Assembly: GCA_002270565.1 (NCBI GenBank)
Contig: CM008199.1
Span: 113,398-177,397 of the forward strand
Source: Stenocarpella maydis
Lineage: Eukaryota; Ascomycota; Sordariomycetes; Diaporthales; Diaporthaceae
Direction of reading: 5' to 3'
Length of the DNA: 64,000 bases
Of the stretch, positions 30,578-40,868 are shown in pieces (the stretch's first letter is position 1; every line of letters starts with the position of its first letter). Made by a program: the position numbers and the translations under genes. The notes under the pieces are model-generated. The model searched no databases and was not told the DNA's origin. It worked only from the letters and a program-made list of their open reading frames with translations.

Positions 30578-30888
30578 ATCAACTCTAAATTTAGAACAGT
30601 TTTTGATTTGTTTTAAGGCATCGTTCGTCAGGCTTTGTAAAGCACCTTGCGTATGAAATTTGTTAGTTTCATTTATAGCTTTGTTAAGACTACTTCGTAT
30701 AGCCACCTATATATTAGTTAAACATATAGAATAAATATTATTAATAAATAATAGATTTACGTTATTAAATGTATCCCTTATATTCCTTTGCACCTGTCAA
30801 ATAAGTGGCCTTGGGACATATTGCTGAAGGGTAGTAAGGATTTCTTAAATATGCTAATATAGTCTATACATAAAAGTGGCTGCTGGTT

Positions 30889-31065
30889 TTCGGTGGTTCT
30901 TTTATTAAATACTTTAAGCAAAGTGTTAGCGACTTAACTGAAAGAGAATTCTTTTTACTCTTGGTTTTAGCATTCTTCACTGTGTTATTTGGGCTTTATC
31001 CTAGCTCTAGGTTAGATGGTTTACACGACGGTGTTTTTAGCTTAATTAACAATTTTTCTGAGTAG
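30889..31065 (+). pseudogene. nad4: isolated copy of the nad4 3' end
   Basis: Encodes FGGSFIKYFKQSVSDLTERE, then the nad4 helix FFLLLVLAFFTVLFGLYPS, LDGLHDGVFSLINNFSE and TAG. It is colinear with nad4 38504-38660, long runs being identical in DNA (for example GTGTTATTTGGGCTTTATCC), then diverges. It has no start or upstream nad4 sequence. The ending looks like a normal ND4 C-terminus, unlike that of the intact gene, so it may be the original 3' end left behind by a rearrangement. Confidence 0.8.
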
Positions 31066-31077
31066 GGGGGGGGGGAA

Positions 31078-31261
31078 GGAGATTTAGCTCTAACAGTTGC
31101 AGGGATTTTCTTCGTTGGTTCAGCTAGAAAGAGTAATATAAAAATTGGGGGGGGGGGGGATATTTTACCATTTCCCCACTTCTATTTTTCTTTAAAGCAA
31201 ATTATTTCTGTAACCAAAGGTTTTACGGCTGCTTTTTTGTTTTTAGTGTTGTGATATAATG
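31078..31261 (+). other. unidentified hydrophobic coding remnant
   Basis: A frame reading GDLALTVAGIFFVGSARKS, a G-run, then FPHFYFSLKQIISVTKGF and AAFLFLVLW looks like part of a membrane protein using TGA for Trp. It follows the nad4 fragment and precedes nad1. I do not recognise the source gene. A nad-gene or displaced-tail fragment is possible, but so is chance in AT-rich DNA. Confidence 0.3.
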
Positions 31262-31428
31262 AAAATCAATACTAGCTTGTATGTTTACGAAAAAAAATAA
31301 TCTATAATGTAGAAAGAGCGTTTACGCCTTAAAGTTATAGTTGACTAATTATTTTATCTCTCTGAAGATATACAAATGAGTATATGCTATCATGTGTTTA
31401 TAAAATAATATTTTTATATAATAAAAAA

Positions 31429-34400
31429 ATGTTTATGATTCCAACAATAGTATCGCTTATCGAGGTTGTTTTAGTGCTGGTGCCTGCTTTACTTGCGGTA
31501 GCTTATGTGACAGTGGCAGAAAGAAAAACTATGGCCAGTATGCAAAGAAGATTAGGTCCTAATGTTGTAGGTTACTACGGACTACTTCAAGCATTTGCTG
31601 ATGCCTTAAAACTTCTTTTAAAAGAATATGTTGCACCTACACAAGCTAATATGATATTGTTCTTTTTAGGACCCGTAATTACATTAATTTTCGCACTTTT
31701 AGGTTATGCAGTTATACCATACGGACCAGGTTTATCTATTAATGACATGAATTTAGGTATATTCTATATGTTAGCAGTTTCATCTTTAGCTACATATGGA
31801 ATACTATTAGCTGGATTTTACCTAAAAAAAAAGTCCTTCCATAATGAAAATTATGGATTATTACCCAAATGAATTTCAAGAAAAACTTTCAATAAGTCAA
31901 CTTGAAGCGAAGGATGTTTTTTTAATAATAGATTTATTAAAAATAGCTTTAGTTTCTACAACGGTTATTTATTAATACGCTTATTAATAATTAAACATCA
32001 ACGTTCAACGACTAATTGAGTTTATAGAATAATAAACTCAATTTCAGTATTTGGGGGTTTTTGCCTTTTTATTTTGTTCTTAGGTATAATAATATGGCAT
32101 GATGCGGCCTGATTTTATTTCAATTTTTATATTTTACATATTCTTATAGAAGAGTACTTTATTATTTTATATATTTATAATAAATCTCTATATTCATTAA
32201 ATAGAGAAAATTTGTCTAATAAGCCATTAATAAGATTATTAAGTACTAAATCTAATACAGGTAAATGTTTTTATTCAACTAAATCCAGAAGTACTTTTCC
32301 AGAGGATAATAGTAAGGAGAATAGTTACTTGACTGAAGAGATAAAATCTTTACATACATTATATATAAAAGATGTATATAGAGATAGGATAGCCCCAGTT
32401 ATTCCTTTCGATACTAATTTGATTTTAGACTCTTGTAGTAATTTCTCGGATGTTAAAGAAAAATCGTATTTCTTAAAAAAATGAGGATCAAAAGGGGGAA
32501 TTTATATTATAGAATATAAACATAATCCTCTTATTTACTATATAGGTAGAACAACTCTTTTCAAAAGAAGATTTAATAATCACATTAAAGCAGAAACAAA
32601 CAGTAAATTTCATTTATTTTTTAAATTAGTTGGTTTAGAACATTTCAAATTTTCTATATTAGAAGTTTGTTCACCTAATGAGCAGGGAATAAGAGAAAAC
32701 TTTTATCTACAAAAATTTTTACCTATATTAAATTCGACTTTTTCTTCTTCTTTTTCTGAATCTGCTATTTATACTAGTTTGAGTGACAAATTAATGAGTT
32801 TGAAATCTGTAAGTTTCCCACTAGAAAAGAATAGTAATAAACCTTTATCTGTCTTTGTATATAGTATTGATGATAATTCTATAAATCCAAATTTTGTTAA
32901 ATATAACAGTATGGCTGAAGTAATTAAAAAAGAGGATATATCTTATAATACTTTATTATTATTTCGAAATAGTAATGTACCTTTTAGAAGTAAATTGTAT
33001 TTTACTAGAGCTATAATCGATTTTTAATCTACCTTCAATAAAATTCAAGAGATATTAAAAGAAGTGAATATTTAGGACAATACAGCTCAAACTGTTTGAG
33101 CTTACCACGCTCAAACTTTAAAATTAGTAGAAGGTAGTCCGAGCTTGCGCCCTCCTCAAAAACATTAGCTTCTAGTGAATTAGGTTTTAGTCGTAATGTT
33201 ATTAATTATTTTATAGATACAGCAAAACCTGAAGGGGGGGGGGGGGGTTAAAGGTACCTATTTATTTAGCAGACAGCTGGAAGACAAAGATATTGATAAT
33301 CTTTTAAGTGTTTCAGAATCTATTTCATTAGGTAATAAATTAAAAGTATGAGCATATGATGCTGATACGTTCAATTTAATAAATAATGAACCTTTTTCTA
33401 GTTTATCCGCAGCGGCTAATTTTTTTAATGTTGATTATAGAACAATAAGTAGACATTTGGATACTAAAGTAGCTACAAATCATAATAATTTATCTGTTTA
33501 TTTCTTAAAAAAAGAAGTAAGTTTAGATTTAAAAGAAGAACTACCCCGTAGGGGTTGTTCAACCCCCCCCCCCTCTGGGGGGTGGAACTTTAAAAAAATA
33601 CACCTAAACTTTCTTCTTATGCTCGGATAGAAATTTGAGTTTATAAAAGAGATGAAGAGGGAAAAATGAATTTATTGCCTAATCAACCTTTTAAAACAAT
33701 GCGGGAAGCTGTTAGTATTTTACATATGCATAATACTGTTATTAAAAAATATATAGATACTAATAAAGAATATAAAGGACTATTCTTATATAGTAGACGT
33801 GTAAATTAACGTTTATTTTAGTTTTAACTGCTAGTAGATAAATAAAAGTAAGATTAAGTTATATAATTAAAAATAGAAATTGATAAAATCATTAGTTTCG
33901 CATTATATCACCTTTTCATTAGCATATTTAAGCCATGTATCTTTTTATAGTAGGTTAGCTAGCATATCTTGTATGCAACATTCTACTAAAATTTACGTAC
34001 ATAAGGTTCAAACTAAGACATAGTCTGAACTAATTTGTGAAAATTAGAACTAATATTTAAATAATATTACAGTAACAAAATTTGGAAGTGCTAATAGTAA
34101 ATATGCATTCTTAGGGTCATTAAGAAGTACAGCTCAATTAATTAGTTATGAATTAGTATTAAGTTCTGCTATATTAATTGTTATTATGTTAACAGGTAGC
34201 TTAAATCTTACTGTTGTTACAGAAAGTCAAAGAGCTGTTTGATTCATATTACCTTTATTGCCTATTTTTCTTATTTTTTTCATAGGATCGATTGCCGAAA
34301 CTAATCGTGCTCCATTTGATTTAGCTGAGGCTATTAACTAATAGGATTTGGCCTCATAAAAGATCACAAATTGCTGGAAAGTCCTATTATGGGTAAGTAG

Positions 34401-36955
34401 TTATCGTTATATAGGAAAATCAGCAGGGAAGCTTTTTTATTAATTCCTTAACAAAAAGAACCTTCAGAGACTAGACGTGATCATTTAATATAATAATATA
34501 TATTAAATAAGGTATAGTCCTAATTTGAGCGTAAGCTTAATAATTTAAATAACTTATTGTAATTTAAATATGAAATCTGTTACTACTTTAGATAGAAGTT
34601 GCTTAGTTTATTCACATTTTTTTAACGGTATGCCTAAATCAAAAGTTCGTTCAATCTTTAGTTCTAGATACTATTCTACTTCAAGTTCAAATTCAGATTT
34701 ATCTGATTTACCGGTTCCTGTTTTAACTCTTAATAATTTAAATAATCCAAATTTTATCGAATCTTATAGAAAAATACTAAAAGATAAAGGAGGTATTTAT
34801 TCTTTTATAAACATAATGGTAATCAATATATTGGAAGTGCTAAAGATTTTTATTTAAGACTTAATGAGCATAATTAAAAAAAAAAATAAGTTCTAAAGCT
34901 TTGACGGACTTAGAGACCAGTTATATTTTTAAATTTAATTTTAATACTCTTTATAATTTTAAGGTTATTGCAACTAGCTCTTTAGGTTATAAACATAGTG
35001 AAGAAGCAAGATTAAAGATGGTAGAGTTTTATAAAAATAAAAGTCATCATCCTAAGTTCGGTCAAACTCATACTAAAGAAGCACTTGCTTTAATTAGTAA
35101 GCCTGGGGAGTTAAATCCTATGTTTGGGAAAAAACAAAGTGAAACAAGTAAGGCTATTATGAGTGACAAAAAAAGAAATATTATTTAGGTGTCCTTCGGC
35201 GGGATTTATGATTTAGATAATAATTTAATATCTCGGCTCCGCCGCTCCCAGCCGCAGGCGCCCGGGAGTAAATTTAAGAATAATGTAGAATTAGCTAAAC
35301 ACTTAAATATTTCGAAGGTTACGGTAGGTAAGTATTTAAATTCAGGTCCGGCGGCCGCTTGCTGCTGCCTGACCTACCCCCTCTGGGGGGGGGGGGTAGG
35401 TCTTGTATATAATAAAACTTATTATTTTAAACCTATACAAGATTAATATAAAATATCAAGCCAGGCTGACGAAGTATGCCTGGCGGCTACCCAGATAACA
35501 ACTTTTTAGGTATTTAACTAAAAGTTGTCATATAATTACAGAGAATTGTTTAAATATAATAATTAGGGATCAGTTTTAGTGGGATTTAATCATTGTCTTA
35601 TTCATAAGACAAGTTTACCTTTAAAAAGTCATTACAATTTACTATATACTAGTTGTAGGTATTATTCTACAAGTAATTCCTCTTCACGTCCTTTAGGTTA
35701 TGATTCTACTCCTAAACCGATAATTACTTTAGATTTAAATGACAGGGCTTCTATAAAATCACATGAAAGTATATTAAAAGGTAAAGGTGGAATTTATTCT
35801 TTGGTTAATACTGTTAATGGAAAACAGTATATTGGAAGCGCTAAAGACTTTTATATAAGACTTAACGAACATTTAAAATATAAAAATAATTCAAATGCTG
35901 CGTTACAAAAAGCATTTATTAAGTATGGTGTCGATAAGTTTAAAATATATATCTATGAGTATTTCACATACGAAAGTAAAATTATAAGTCATAAATCTTT
36001 AACTGAGTTAGAAACTAGTTATATTTAAAAATATAACTTGAATGTTCTCTATAATTTTAGTCTTATTGCTCAGAATAATTTAGGTTATAAACATACTGAT
36101 GATACTAAATTAAAGATTAGTAAACCAGGTAAGTTGAATCCTATGTTTGGAAAAAGTCATAGCGAAGAATCCAAAGCTAAATTGAGTGAAAGAAAGAATA
36201 AATACCCATTAGGTGTAGGTATTTTTGATTTAAAAGGTAATTTAATCACAAAGTTTACAAATAATGTAGAATTAGCTAATCATTTAAATATATCTAAAGT
36301 TACTGTAGGTAAGTATTTAAATTCTAATCTTATATACAAAAATTCTTATTATTTTAAAGCTATCGTTGATTAGATAAGTTTTATTATACTGATAACCAAT
36401 CAATCAATGGAATCAGAGTTAGTTAGTGGATTTATGACAGAACACGCTGCAGTTGTTTTTGTATTCTTTTTTTTAGCAGAATACGGAAGTATAGTATTAA
36501 TGTGTATATTAACTAGTTTATTGTTTTTAGGAGGTTACTTACCAATATACTCTATTTCTTATTTAATAAGTTTTATAGATTATATTTATTTTGAATTATT
36601 TTTTGATAGTTGATTAAATTTTTATGGTTATAGTGGCGGCTATGTTTATGAAATTTCGAATAATCCTTGTTTTTATTTTATAGAAAATAGAGGGCCAGCG
36701 CAATATTATATAGAATATATATTAAATAATCCTAATTTAGAAGGGTTATTATATGGTTTAACTTTAGGACTGAAAAGTTCTATTATGATTTTTGTTTTCA
36801 TCTGAGCTAGAGCATCTTTTCCTAGAATACGTTTTGATCAATTAATGGCGTTCTGTTGAACAGTTTTATTGCCTATTTTATTTGCTATAATTATATTTGT
36901 ACCTTGTATTTTATTTAGTTTCGATATATTTCCAGTTAGTATAAACTTATTTTAG
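31429..36955 (+). CDS. nad1: NADH dehydrogenase subunit 1, three exons
   Basis: Complex I membrane subunit that forms part of the quinone site. Exons: 31429-31816, 34085-34332, 36410-36955; 1182 nt, 393 aa. Landmarks: [20 protein letters not shown] in exon 1, [15 protein letters not shown] then [14 protein letters not shown] across the exon 2/3 join, and [14 protein letters not shown] near the end. The first join makes a TGA Trp codon from T plus GA, which fixes both splice sites. ATG 31429 is chosen over upstream 31384 because [13 protein letters not shown] is the usual ND1 start. A degenerate copy of its 3' end is in rnl intron 4. Confidence 0.95.
31817..33027 (+). CDS. GIY-YIG endonuclease, in frame with nad1 exon 1
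   Basis: The frame of exon 1 stays open under code 4 through the intron to TAA 33025-33027. GIY is GGIYIIEY (about 32494) and YIG is IYYIGRTT (about 32537), followed by KRRFNNHI and the helix [18 protein letters not shown] stretch [12 protein letters not shown] (about 32257) resembles a mitochondrial presequence cleavage site and may mark where the endonuclease is cut from the ND1 part. The C-terminal DNA-binding repeats appear cut off: similar sequence continues after the stop. Confidence 0.8.
33060..33809 (+). pseudogene. detached C-terminal repeats of the nad1 intron 1 endonuclease
   Basis: Three helix-turn-helix-like repeats ([58 protein letters not shown]) are separated by a G-run (33235-33247) and a C(n)G(n) element (33535-33592), which break the frame. 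It ends at TAA 33809. It is probably the former DNA-binding tail of the upstream ORF. Confidence 0.65.
33535..33592 (+). repeat. C(n)G(n) double-hairpin element, copy 3
   Basis: AGAACTACCCC, GTAGGGGTTGTTC, AACC, C-run, TCT, G-run, GTGGAACTTTAAAA. Same order as at 2599 and (reverse) 10308. It interrupts endonuclease sequence here too. Confidence 0.65.
34570..35445 (+). pseudogene. GIY-YIG endonuclease copy 1 (degenerate)
   Basis: ATG 34570, the presequence-like [16 protein letters not shown], then GGIYSFIN. Frameshifts near 34818 and 34875 follow, before [15 protein letters not shown] and the tail [18 protein letters not shown] block with C/G runs (about 35236-35265 and 35350-35400) disrupts the C-terminal [20 protein letters not shown] repeat. 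It is homologous along its length to copy 2 at 35579. Confidence 0.8.
35579..36373 (+). pseudogene. GIY-YIG endonuclease copy 2 (one nonsense codon)
   Basis: Contains [47 protein letters not shown] and, after a TAA at 36026-36028, [36 protein letters not shown] and [20 protein letters not shown]. The stop is in frame and replaces the Phe codon of copy 1 ([10 protein letters not shown]). The rest is intact. No clear ATG starts it. Confidence 0.8.
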
Positions 36956-37058
36956 ATTAATAGAATCTACTTTTTTATCATGGAATTTTCCATTTGATGA
37001 TGTAAACATTTTTACTTCTTTAGTAATTTAGGAAATATATTGACTTTTAACCAAAAAA

Positions 37059-38798
37059 ATGTTATTATCCAGTTTATTATTCATACCTCTTTTAGGTATA
37101 CTTTTAATTTGTGCCGGAAGATCTACCCTTCCTTTGGAAGGGTTGATCCCCCTCTTGGGTGGATCTCATGAAAGATCAATCCTGCGTATCCAGCCTTCGG
37201 GCACGGGGGATCAGGTTTTTGCTTTATCTAATCTTCAGATAGATGAGAATAAAGCTATAGATTTCGCCTATTCTAGTCGTGTCGGTGTAAGCTCCGATTT
37301 TAAGATATTAAAATTGATTGCTCTAGGTACTTCTATTCTTAATTTAATTATATCTCTAATTATTTATATATCATTTGATTTTAGCAGTAACCAATTTCAA
37401 TTTGTTTCTTCTTTGGGTGAGACTAGTTTATGTAGTTTAGATATTGGAGTTGATTCTTTATCTTTATATTTTGTTTTGTTAACTACTTTTATAGCCCCCA
37501 TTGCTTTGTTATCTAATTGAAATTCAATTAATAACAATGTTGTAACTTTCAATATTATAGTATTATTATTGGAATCTTTACTATTAGGATCATTTATGGC
37601 TTTAGATTTGCTCCTGTTCTATGTTTTCTTTGAAAGTATCTTGCCAGTTTTCTTTATTTTAATTGGTATTTTCGGTTCTGTTAATAGAGTTAGAGCTGGA
37701 TATTACTTATTTTTATATACATTAGGTAGTTCTCTCTTTATGCTGCTTTCAATCCTTACTATTGGTTCTGTGGCAGGTTCAACGTCTTTTGATGTAATAT
37801 TTAAAACCAATTTTGAATTTTCTTTGCAGATAGTCTTGTTTGTAGGAATCTTTGTGGCTATAGGGGTAAAAACTCCACTTTATGGTTTAAATTCTTGACT
37901 GTTAAAAGCTCACGTAGAATCGCCATTATCCGGTAGTATTCTTTTAGCTGCTATAGTTTTAAAATTAGCTTTATACGGAATATTTAGATTGCTTCTACCT
38001 ATTTTACCTAAAGCTTGCTTATTTTTCACTCCTTTCATATTTGTCTACGGTGTTATTACTATTGTTTATGCTGCTTTTAGTACCCTTCGTACTACCGATA
38101 TTAAAGAAATAATAGCTTATAGTAGTGTAGGACACGCGGCAGTGTATTTAATGGGTGCATTCAGTAACACGGTTCAAGGTATAGAAGGTTCTATTTTATT
38201 GGGGTTAGGTCATGGTTTTGTTAGTTCAGCACTATTTATTATAGTAGGTGGTATTCTTTATGATCGTACCGGTACTAGAAATATTGCTTTTTACAGAGGT
38301 CTTGCACAATTAATGCCATTGCTTTCAATCTTTTTCTTCATATTTACTTTAGCAAATTGCGGAACTCCTTTAACTTTAAATTTTGTAGGGGAATTCATGA
38401 GTTTATATGGATCATTTGAAAGACTTCCGGCTGTTGCTGCTTTAGCTTGTTCATCAATTATACTATCAGCTGCCTATTCAGTTTATCTATTCAATAGAGT
38501 AGTTTTCGGTGGTTCTTTTAGTAAATATTTTAAGGAAAATATTAGCGACTTAACTAACAGAGAATTCTTTTTACTATTGGTTTTAGCATTCTTCACTGTG
38601 TTATTTGGGCTTTATCCTAGCTTTATCTTAGATGGTTTACATTATAATGTATCTAGTTTAATCTATAGTACTTCTGAATATAGTTTATTAGCAACTATGC
38701 CAGTTCTTATACTTAAGGGGGCTCGTGGCTACAGTACTCAGGCACTTAATAAGGAGTCAGGGGAAATAGCCAATAGAAGTCCCCCCCCCCTCTTATAA
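37059..38798 (+). CDS. nad4: NADH dehydrogenase subunit 4 (579 aa), with inserted N-terminal block and unusual C-terminus
   Basis: Proton-pumping complex I subunit. Conserved: DSLSLYFVLLTTFIAPIALL, LLLFYVFFESILPVFF, WLLKAHVESPLSGSILLA, IIAYSSVGHAAVYLMGAF, LGLGHGFVSSALFIIVGG. No introns; TGA is Trp. Between LLICAG (residue about 20) and LKLIALGTSILNL (about 88) lies an extra block whose DNA (about 37118-37215) is GC-rich with GATC-bounded hairpins. After LDGLHYNVSSLIYS the protein ends ILKGARGYSTQALNKE..., which is not a usual ND4 tail. The TAA abuts the trnR-like copy at 38799. A second nad4 3' end lies at 30889-31065. Confidence 0.93.
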
Positions 38799-38869
38799 TT
38801 CTCATTAGCTCAATGGTAGAGCCGGATACTCCTAATAACCTGATTTCAGTTTGAGTCTGAAATGAGAAG
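38799..38869 (+). tRNA. trnR: trnR-like copy with anticodon CCU
   Basis: Body as in trnR(UCU): acceptor TTCTCAT/ATGAGAA, D arm GCTC/GAGC. The anticodon stem GGATA/TAACC has one A-A mismatch, the loop CTCCTAA gives CCU (AGG, Arg), and the T loop is TTTGAGT. It starts at the base after the nad4 stop. It may be a third Arg isoacceptor or a decaying duplicate. Confidence 0.6.
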
Positions 38870-39200
38870 CTTAACTATAAATTTAACCGAAGGCTACTTT
38901 ATAAAAATTCTAAAGGTGTCCTTCGTGAGTCCAGGAGAGTAGTCTAGCCTGCCTTCTCCTGACTGCCATACTTCTCCGTAGGCCAGGATAAGTCGTCAGT
39001 ATGGTGAAGCCGTCGTCAGGCAGGATGGCTCCTTCGGAGAAGCTAGGCCAGCACTACGTAGTCATAAAAGGGTTATAAGAAAGCGCTGTCATTTCGACGT
39101 AGTACTAAAAGCGCGCTTTTGTACATCTTATAACAGGACATGTAGATTATTAAATTATCATGATGATCACGAAAAATAAAGCAGTCCAATTTCGTACTAC
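38870..39200. other. hairpin-rich spacer at the edge of the nuclear-like segment
   Basis: CTGACTGCCATACTTCTCC-type spacer hairpins of the mitochondrial kind up to about 39110, then AT-rich sequence. The junction with the foreign-looking DNA lies somewhere at about 39110-39400. Confidence 0.5.
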
Positions 39201-39402
39201 CTACAGCTGAAAAAGAAGTTTCATGTTTTCTAAGTCCGTTGCAAAACCTTTAAGCAAGATAACTTGCATTGTTTCTTAATAATGATACAATTGTTTTTAT
39301 GATTTTTTTTCCAAAACTGGCTACACATGTTTCCTATTTAACCTAATCCTACTTAGAATATGAGAGTTAACAAGATAGAAAATAAAAAAGTTCAATCTTA
39401 TC

Positions 39403-39430
39403 CCAGGTTGACTATGCATAGTCAACCTGG
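39403..39430. repeat. perfect 28-bp palindrome downstream of the aminotransferase
   Basis: CCAGGTTGACTATG and its exact complement without spacer, 56 bp beyond the aminotransferase stop. It could act as a 3'-end or terminator-like hairpin for the minus-strand gene, or be a GC element. Confidence 0.7.
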
Positions 39431-39485
39431 TCACATTTTACCACCCAAAGTGGACTTCAAACAAGACTTTCCACACTTTTCGGTT

Positions 39486-40868
39486 TCAACCTTCCAACTC
39501 CAAAAATACTTGCTCAACCACTTCCGAGATCACCCGAATAATATGGTCCACATCATTCTTATCAACCCTATAGGGAGGAGCAAGAATGATATGATCCCCA
39601 CGAATTCCATCGGCAGTTCCAGTTCCTGGGTAGACAGTCATGTTGAATCGGGGTGAGAGAGCCAAGTCGAGGTTTTGCTGAGCAACCCCGAGTTTCGGAT
39701 CGAACGGTTCCTTGGTCGCTTTATCCTCCACGAACTCTAGACCCCATAAAAGACCTTTGCCTCGAATGTCTCCAACATTTGGATGATTGCCTAGCTTAGC
39801 TTTCAACCCTTCTCCCAAGTATTTACCTTGTCTGATGACATTCTCCATCAAGTTTTCTTCCCGGATGATTCGCTGAACCTCCAGAGCAGCTGCTGCCTGT
39901 ACCGGCATAGCCTGGTAAGTCAACCCATGAACGAATTGTCCACTTCCCTCCACCATCCTATTTAAAACCTTTGGTGATAGCATCATAGCACCAATGCTTT
40001 GATACCCGGCACCAAGTGCTTTAGCGATGGTTTGGGTGTCAGGTACAACATCCTCTGCTTGCCATGCATGCAAAGTGCCAGTTCGACCCATTCCGCACAT
40101 GACTTCGTCAAGTATGAAAAGAGCGCCGTGTTTGTGGCAAACGTCCCGCATAGTTCGAAGGTAGCCCGGGACATAGGGAACACAACCAAGGGCGGCGCCC
40201 ACAACCGGCTCCGCAATGAAGGCGATCACTGTATCCGTCCCTAGCTCTTGGAATTTGGCCTCAAGCTCGCCGGCTTTACGGGACACGAAGGCAGAATCCG
40301 ATTCACCCTCTAGTTGTTGACGATAAGGGTAACATGGAGAAATGTGGTGAACTTTATCCATAAGCAATGGAGTGTAGGGTGCTCTCCGAGCAGGAAATCC
40401 TGAGATGGATAAAGCCCCAAGTGTGTTGCCGTGGTATGAAGAGAAACGGGTGATGAAGTTGACACGAGGCGTTTCCTTGTCCTTTTCGTAGAAATATTGA
40501 CGAGAGAGCTTGATGGCAGCTTCCATCGCCTCGGAACCAGAGCCCGTTAAGTAGGCTCTGGCCATTTCCCCGTCGGTGCCATCAATAAGATCCCTGCACA
40601 ACTCCTCAACAACACGATTCTTCCAAAATGCCGAAGATAGGTAAGGTGTTCCGGTAGCCAACTGCTTAGAAATTGCCTGGTTGACTCTCTGGTCTCCGTA
40701 ACCGAGACAAGAAACAGCAGCACCTGAAGCTGCGTCAAACACCTCCTGCCCATCACTTGTGAAAAGGAAATTTCCTTTTCCACCCGTAATCTCGGGATAA
40801 GCCTTGTTGAGGTTGCGGAGAAAAGAGTACTCGGAAGTAGATTGAACGATCTTAGATGAAGAAGCCAT
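39486..40868 (-). CDS. class III (PLP-dependent) aminotransferase, nuclear-type, 460 aa
   Basis: Complete, intron-less frame. Family marks: LTGSGSEAMEAAIKLSRQY (108-125, cofactor phosphate loop), SYHGNTLGALS (144-154), AFIAEPVVGA (216-225), LFILDEVMCGMGRTG (250-264, with D254 for the pyridine N), TIAKALGAGY (280-289, with K283 as the PLP lysine), HGLTYQAMP (314-322). Class III enzymes move an amino group from an omega- or alpha-amine to a keto acid; the substrate cannot be read from sequence. All three Trp codons are TGG, whereas mitochondrial genes here use TGA, and the base composition is clearly richer in G+C. No mitochondrial homologue is known to me. Transfer from the fungal nucleus is the simplest origin. 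No N-terminal presequence is evident. Confidence 0.92.
   Translation of the reverse strand: MASSSKIVQSTSEYSFLRNLNKAYPEITGGKGNFLFTSDGQEVFDAASGAAVSCLGYGDQRVNQAISKQLATGTPYLSSAFWKNRVVEELCRDLIDGTDGEMARAYLTGSGSEAMEAAIKLSRQYFYEKDKETPRVNFITRFSSYHGNTLGALSISGFPARRAPYTPLLMDKVHHISPCYPYRQQLEGESDSAFVSRKAGELEAKFQELGTDTVIAFIAEPVVGAALGCVPYVPGYLRTMRDVCHKHGALFILDEVMCGMGRTGTLHAWQAEDVVPDTQTIAKALGAGYQSIGAMMLSPKVLNRMVEGSGQFVHGLTYQAMPVQAAAALEVQRIIREENLMENVIRQGKYLGEGLKAKLGNHPNVGDIRGKGLLWGLEFVEDKATKEPFDPKLGVAQQNLDLALSPRFNMTVYPGTGTADGIRGDHIILAPPYRVDKNDVDHIIRVISEVVEQVFLELEG

Larger units (their letters stand above)
31817..34084 (+). mobile_element. group I intron 1 of nad1
   Basis: Follows exon base T and ends in G (AAAATTTG). 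Core pieces: AGCGAAGGATG and GTTCAACGACTAATTG near the 5' end, and AGACATAGTCTGAACT near 34018. It encodes a GIY-YIG protein in frame with exon 1, and a disrupted C-terminal part. Confidence 0.85.
34333..36409 (+). mobile_element. group I intron 2 of nad1, with tandem GIY-YIG genes
   Basis: Core pieces CAAATTGCTGGAAAGTCCT, AATCAGCAGGGAA, CCTTCAGAGACTAGACG and GGTATAGTCC occur within the first 190 nt, as in group IB introns. The intron ends in G before GAATCAGAG. Two homologous GIY-YIG genes follow the core. Confidence 0.87.

Noticed and set aside
39983..40244. Overlapping frames on both strands
   Set aside because: They are shadows of the aminotransferase gene in other frames.
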